DNA of 64,000 nucleotides from Streptomyces sulphureus DSM 40104 (lineage in GTDB: Bacteria; Actinomycetota; Actinomycetes; Streptomycetales; Streptomycetaceae), in NCBI RefSeq assembly GCF_000381025.1, contig NZ_KB905814.1:788129-852128 (forward strand), given 5' to 3'. Each line of letters starts with the position of its first letter. The first letter of the stretch is position 1. Under the pieces are notes generated by a model. It had not been told where the DNA came from and searched no databases. It saw only the letters and a list, made by a program, of their open reading frames with translations. The translations under genes and the position numbers were made by a program. This document shows, one piece after another, positions 61,001 to 64,000 of the stretch.

Positions 61001-64000
61001 CGCCTCGGTCACCAGCCGCGCCGTGTGGGATTCGACCCGGTCGACCACGACGTGCCCGAGCGGACGCCGCCGCGCGCCCCGGGTGAGCTCCGGCCCCGCC
61101 TGCTCGCCGGGGAACTGGGGGAAGAGGCTCAGCAGCCGGGAGGGGCGGAGCCAGGAGACCAGGGCGCGGTGAGCCGAACTGCCGGGCCGTGCACCGAACA
61201 TGTCGAGCACCGGTGTCTGCGGGGCGTCCGTGAAGTGCAGCGCCGTGGTGTCGGTGACGCGGGGCCGCGCCCCGGGCGGCAGGGCGAACTCGGTGGGCAC
61301 GCTGGGGGCTGCGGCGCGCTGTTCGGTGAGCGCGTCCGGCAGCCGCCAGGTCAGCCCGTTGCGTACGTCGAACCGGTCCTGTCGCAGCGGGGTGCGTCGC
61401 CAGCCCCGAGGCGTCTGCTGTGCGTCGGCCCTGCCGTCCGGCGGCGCGACCGAAGTGGTGGGCCTCGCGGCGGAGTTGGACGGTGTGGCGACGGAAGAGG
61501 TGGGCGTGGCAGTGGAGTTGGACGGTGTCGCAGCCGGAGGGACCGATGTCGGGGCGGAGTTGGCGGGGCGTGAGCGGGTGGCGGACTTGTCCTTGGTGAC
61601 CTCGTGGACGTCCACTTGGTAGGAGACGTCGTCGAGGTGGAGGTGGGAGCCGGCCATGGAGCGCCACTCGGTCTCGCTCGACTGCTGGGTGCCGGTGTTG
61701 TAGTCGGTGCGGCGGGTGCGGCCGAAGGTGCCGCCGACCTTCACCATCCAGTTCAGCGGCGGGCCGAGGCTCACGGCGCCGGCGAGGCGCCGGGCGCGGC
61801 TCACCGACTGCGGGACCCCCGTCGTCCGCGTCCCGCTGTGCGCGCCCTCCATCGTGAAGGCGAAGCCCTCGGGATCGGCGAACCGCTCCCAGCGGTGCCG
61901 CGGCCGCGCGCGCACCGTCGTCTCGAATCCCCGGCCGGACTTCCCGCGGGAGACGAACCGCGCCCCGTGCGGAGCCGTGAAGGCCTCCGGCTCCTCGCGC
62001 AGCATCCGGCGCAGTTCCGTGTGGTCGAACGTCCGCCGCACCCGCTCCGGCAGGCCGGCGAGGATGCGCTCCGCCACCCGGTCGCTGTCCCGCAGCGTCT
62101 GTGCGCCGAGCCCCGGCATCAGGCCGCCGGAGCGGTCGCCGGTGCCGTCCGCGGGGTTGAGGAACTCCGGGTGCAACCGGCTGCCGTCGGCGAAGGTCAC
62201 CGACTCGGGAGGCGCGACAGTGGGTTCCCGACTCGTCCCGGGAAGGATGCGCGGCGGCCGGTTCCGATCCAACTGCGTCTCGACGGGCGCCGGTTGGGGC
62301 TTCGACTGATCCTGCTCCGCCGCGTTCGGCGCGTCGTCCGCCGGTGCCGGTGTGCGGGTGGAACCGAGGAGACCGGAGGTCCAGTCCCGCAACTGCTGCC
62401 AGACGCCGGACGGTCGGGTGTGCGGCGCCGGGAGGGAGAGCGACGGAAGCGAGACGGAGGGCAGGGCGGGCGAGGGGAGGTTGACCTCGGGCAGGGCGAC
62501 CCGGGGCATCCACGCGAACGCCTTCCCGAGGCCGCCCGTGTTGGCGAAGCCGGTGAGGTTCCCCAGGTTCGCGAGAGCCCCCCAGCGGGAGGCGATCGCG
62601 GGCGCGTTGGCCGGCGCACTGAGGACCTTCCCCGTCGGTTCCTTCGGGCCGACGGGCGACGGGTCCGGAGTCCGCGAAAGTGTCGTCGCCGGCGGGACGG
62701 GAGCGGGGGCCGAAGGCGGCTGCAGGGCTTCGTAGTGGTTCCGGTCGTTGTACGCGACGAAGAGCGGCATGCCGTCGGCGTCCGGGTTCACCCGTTGCGT
62801 GTGCTGGGGCGAGACCACCCGGAGGTCGACTCCCCTGGTGGCGGCGAGGACTTCGGGGATCAGGTCACCGAACGGCGAGTCCCACATCGGGGTACGCCAC
62901 GCCGTCTGGGCGAGCGTCTCCGCCAGACCCACCGTGCGCGCCTCCGCAGGCGTCGGGGCGAAGTCCAGCAACGCGCCGTAGGTGCTGCCGCGTAGGAGGT
63001 CCCGCCAGGCACCGGGATCGCCCGCACGCACCCGTTCCTGGACCGCGTCCGACGGTCCCAGGTCGGCGAGGACGATCTCCACGGGGTCCGTCCGCTCCAG
63101 GAAGAAGCCCGCCGCCTGCTCGGGGTTGTTCCGGAGGTGGTCGCGCAGCTCACGGCGGAGGCCCTGCACGTCCAGCCCGTCGAACCCGGGCACCCCTTGC
63201 GCCGCCGCACTCTCCAGCACGGACCGGAAGAAGCAGTCCCCGTCGCCCACGATCGCCCGGCGGTCGAGGGGATAGCCCGGCGTCTCGAAACCCACCCGCG
63301 GGTCGTGTTCCGTGCCCGTGTTCCGGGAGCCGACCGGTGCACCCGGCGGAGTTGTGGGAACCGAGGTGGCCGGGGGGACGGTTGCGGCAGCGTCGGGCGA
63401 CGCACCAGGCAGGGGGCGTGCAGGCGGGCTGAGCAGGACATCCGTCGGCTCCTCCGCGGACAGGCCCGGGGTGTTGCCGGCGGGCTCGCCTTCGGTGTTC
63501 GTCGCCGTCGGAAGGAGACCCGGTACCGCCGTGGGGCCTGCCCGCACGGCGCCGGGCACGGGCGGATGCGGCTGCGCGGTCAGGGTGCCCTCGGCCCGGT
63601 CGAAGAGGGCGCGGAAGCCGGCGTACGTCTCGTTCTCCGCAGCGGTAGCGGTGGTCGGGTTCGCCCGACCGGGGCTCACCGCCGTCGGGTCGGCGCCGTA
63701 CACCCTCTCCAACAGCGGCAGCATGTCCCGCTCGTGGCCACGCACCCAGGCCGCGGTGTTCTCCCTGGGCTGCCCCGTGAACGGGTCGGTGCCCTCGTTC
63801 GTCCCCAGATACGCGTTGCTCAACTGCGCGAAGTACTCGTCCTCGCTGCGCGCGGCGTAGCTGCGCTCCGGGTTGATGATGTCCAAGGGGTCGTGCACCG
63901 GGCCGTCGGGGCCCGTCCCCCGCGCGAGCATGGCGCGGTAGCCCTCCGCGACGAGCTGCCGGTCCGCAGCGCTGAGGCCGTAGTGGTGCACCGCGTGGGC
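55067..64000 (-). CDS. Giant multidomain toxin-like protein with OTU protease domain (5' end beyond window)
   Basis: At least 2,977 codons, open at the right edge. From the N-terminal side: AHAVHHYGL at the very edge, then EDEYFAQLSNAYLGTNEGTDP, resembling the end of an ATLF-like zincin; a Pro-rich linker; an OTU-type cysteine protease region (about 63270-62700) with VGDGDCFFRSV and a YNDRNHYEAL His segment; a long tract (about 62.0-57.9 kb) with about five recurring beta-rich modules rich in Ser, Thr and Gly; a TPAPA repeat linker near 59.6 kb; a helical, coiled-coil-like stretch (56.9-56.6 kb); and two C-terminal OTU-like regions (about 56410-55790 and 55690-55180) without a catalytic Cys. 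There is no membrane helix in view. Such giant proteins in actinobacteria are probably secreted effectors or toxins; I recall some annotated as lonely-Cys-domain proteins. Function unknown. Confidence 0.85.
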   Translation of the reverse strand, partial: AHAVHHYGLSAADRQLVAEGYRAMLARGTGPDGPVHDPLDIINPERSYAARSEDEYFAQLSNAYLGTNEGTDPFTGQPRENTAAWVRGHERDMLPLLERVYGADPTAVSPGRANPTTATAAENETYAGFRALFDRAEGTLTAQPHPPVPGAVRAGPTAVPGLLPTATNTEGEPAGNTPGLSAEEPTDVLLSPPARPLPGASPDAAATVPPATSVPTTPPGAPVGSRNTGTEHDPRVGFETPGYPLDRRAIVGDGDCFFRSVLESAAAQGVPGFDGLDVQGLRRELRDHLRNNPEQAAGFFLERTDPVEIVLADLGPSDAVQERVRAGDPGAWRDLLRGSTYGALLDFAPTPAEARTVGLAETLAQTAWRTPMWDSPFGDLIPEVLAATRGVDLRVVSPQHTQRVNPDADGMPLFVAYNDRNHYEALQPPSAPAPVPPATTLSRTPDPSPVGPKEPTGKVLSAPANAPAIASRWGALANLGNLTGFANTGGLGKAFAWMPRVALPEVNLPSPALPSVSLPSLSLPAPHTRPSGVWQQLRDWTSGLLGSTRTPAPADDAPNAAEQDQSKPQPAPVETQLDRNRPPRILPGTSREPTVAPPESVTFADGSRLHPEFLNPADGTGDRSGGLMPGLGAQTLRDSDRVAERILAGLPERVRRTFDHTELRRMLREEPEAFTAPHGARFVSRGKSGRGFETTVRARPRHRWERFADPEGFAFTMEGAHSGTRTTGVPQSVSRARRLAGAVSLGPPLNWMVKVGGTFGRTRRTDYNTGTQQSSETEWRSMAGSHLHLDDVSYQVDVHEVTKDKSATRSRPANSAPTSVPPAATPSNSTATPTSSVATPSNSAARPTTSVAPPDGRADAQQTPRGWRRTPLRQDRFDVRNGLTWRLPDALTEQRAAAPSVPTEFALPPGARPRVTDTTALHFTDAPQTPVLDMFGARPGSSAHRALVSWLRPSRLLSLFPQFPGEQAGPELTRGARRRPLGHVVVDRVESHTARLVTEATTIELRDTGKFVQQNDRSHSTGTSVGVQFSAGPQQTLLLGPVDLRIQGGPSAGVDLATGRTLLVGGSAARKTTGVTKGTPTALYQVDRTLYLRTPGESADAARPIRVTTLDWIPATEARRLAGWDTTPPAHSDSAPAGVRPQAAPEAPPYLSKDHPTHLGQVRVEGFTPESATTAPRPASPSVEELADTVLDALAESYPGLFRPRWQRRFFGELAARYPRLNRLVRGGEYSRTALQNERQVREALNWPSLKQALERLATSGVPVAVTEQGKFRRTQHTVRLRADLRDRQYEGSSSERGLRSGVASGQQLGGGEQASSMQTAGVQLGLSPRDHAKAPETGWAKRIGWLTPGIRHVWSKQHGTNAQTTVSTDHLTAQSGVHRYSYRIELHATIENYRRPRALPRLATLGLLGTGAFVRRSPEQPLFAGRPAAIGRVELGAPAAHSPTSAALPPATPSAPGTPAPATPAPATPAPATPAPATPAPATPAPATPATPAPTTPAPAPTPPAPLSATEAEQLIDGTSELTAPTDAPAGWTRELLSHPFVLQSMEGAQQRLRALEEAAREASGDSWHLTTPGAPAYEALHRAMENLATVGHIGQLLGAFGFRTTGLNASGPLQNHGFQAAVRGLLHRPRVLGRPAKGSFEATLGSDRTLSGSVSTSSRTTVGMQNSLLLQQIDGHEPVHGTYAAGFQYTWGKGRSASRSLSNGRSTTLSYAGRQYALLADLTEHLAVRDRWSAFAGLFGTGSAAAVQRAFARLSSQVGDLVPSPRRAAGRRHTVQDALLLHLPMQDAIELGLAEDGMGTATPRMLADGYRLPSYLRQRGFLGHPSGQLDARQVAGTLLPRLKRLGVSAEDRAQVAHMLSPDMLLGQHAQLTADGVGLPIRYARGADPRRLADGKPGEVRFHLTPVTKRVERLRNGFEIEDDRTLGQGASQSRSYGSGPDASLGVAPAAAVDRGTTGLLAAGPSLQGAAAQQEQSSATRSDSAASTPGMSTTQSHTQLVTEYQLSVTVTDRLGNSLLARGGRNAEVSGPVGALRELLPTGVLLPKGDGAHPALGEAKLKAPRRGARPLAARDATPEGIEAWRSAGSDLSLDDVIGTGFVAVDMLGSQNVGDAMTLATGFAEGLGDGRLGRPLGPAALADAVRRARETPLTGLGTAPAQAMQEATGQTGLNSSLRGALGPSGRRLPQLSSASLFGQSHTADPALYAKLGKQGARLLAVEHAPSMEGNTRSGTENAQTAAAQQSTEATFGPAPMAGTDEAGVISPGVSGPLSSTAAGEALKSGNALASSSNPKVGTGRAMLFALPVRWLAVAEAHRRIGDSSLARTFGHVPRGPRAVEAETTALVWIRQDLAAELGLLDEASFPAAVRGAWDGVAAAQADLAAAESQYYDARARARAAWTAMDSAQQDLARDDSGTTTATAAHSDEAMERVREWRQARSDTELWAGRTEAAAQQRQRLHAAASRLTESHYTNPAPATGDSPSRPPAPAYEPPAWRERPPAEYRVSGGKGGEHRLTPTQSPPSGANPRPNLVAHPVTHGGASFFHALTAAAKYHLPRAPLVSTGFWSRFATSWWGSPADVATVRARLLSALADPANRDMLLALAPGRTDAFTQAELDAAGVRLDGAHAAEFREAGTVPEQRWLTDEERLRLATAALSRDFDGADAHTWDHWAADVLPALAARELGTPLTVVTEDGRAHRFLPAGVDPATEFGAAGPEPTLFLADGFFQVALPEGARPWAPPETSNETTAPSEGRHPSHTRWPWTATSTDEASRYTLDRDGTLRGPDGTVHRQGPAGGPGNGFFDALARSFEHAAQTAGLPDGERRAHREQAAQARRDPARMLGQAPPPGEHNAVAGLLDAPAQDAAAELARHAGRAGWRQRADETMARWVAAATDVTLTLVDEDGTAHTYPGTGAEGRPHLVLRRRGGDFVPLLAETGPPPPTRTVDTERPPDAETHGTGTTNPGSYADLIFRTLTGG
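59532..59636. repeat. 15-bp tandem repeat coding for Thr-Pro-Ala-Pro-Ala
   Basis: Seven head-to-tail 15-base units (GGCGTCGCGGGTGCC or GGCGTCGCGGGCGCG, the last one degenerate) lie inside the giant gene in frame. They encode a Thr-Pro-Ala linker between two beta-rich modules. Copy number should be prone to slippage. Confidence 0.92.

Overview
The window is high-GC actinobacterial chromosome and almost certainly Streptomyces. The evidence is strong third-position G/C bias, many GTG starts, mycothiol-dependent formaldehyde detoxification, and a gene order that matches, from memory, the S. coelicolor stretch running from accA2 (SCO4921) through sigQ/afsQ1/afsQ2 (SCO4908-4906) and add (SCO4901) to the cell-wall glycopolymer genes near SCO4880. 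Nothing here was checked by database search.

Layout. 1-4 kb: the 3' end of an acyl-CoA carboxylase alpha chain, a DeoR regulator, an LpdA-type flavoprotein and a gamma-glutamylcyclotransferase. 4-11 kb: purine nucleoside phosphorylase, a phospho-sugar mutase, deoC and two aldehyde dehydrogenase-type proteins. This is a route from nucleosides through pentose-1-phosphate and pentose-5-phosphate to acetaldehyde and acid. 11-17 kb: an HxlR regulator, an aminotransferase, mycothiol formaldehyde detoxification and a uridine-kinase-like protein. 17-21 kb: the sigQ / afsQ1-afsQ2-lipoprotein stress and nutrient signalling locus, with a clear AfsQ1 box. 21-27 kb: small envelope proteins, adenosine deaminase, a LysR regulator and an MFS exporter. 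27-35 kb: a BmpA/Nup-type nucleoside ABC importer followed by cdd and deoA. 35-43 kb: an M20 amidohydrolase and a divergent cluster for a nonulosonic-acid (probably teichulosonic acid) wall polymer. 43-46.5 kb: the gluconate uptake set gntP-gntK-gntR. 46.5-54 kb: an amidase, a lone methylmalonyl-CoA-mutase-type large subunit, an L,D-transpeptidase lipoprotein, a DUF3995-like protein, and an ECF sigma factor with an acidic membrane partner. 55-64 kb: the 3' nine kilobases of one giant gene that runs off the right edge.

The nucleoside genes are scattered over 30 kb but appear to share one operator. The palindrome CTACGCGCGTAG, or a one- or two-base variant, lies in the promoter of punA, deoC and add and twice in front of bmpA. 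At punA, deoC and add it overlaps or adjoins a promoter whose -10 box sits six bases from the start codon, so these mRNAs are probably leaderless and under a common repressor that I cannot identify.

The most unusual element is the giant protein. The right edge probably cuts inside a zinc-protease active site. It is followed by an intact OTU-type cysteine protease signature, about 4 kb of recurring Ser/Thr-rich beta-strand modules, a Thr-Pro-Ala repeat linker, and two C-terminal OTU-like regions whose catalytic cysteine and histidine appear to be lost. It looks like a multi-effector toxin or secreted scaffold.
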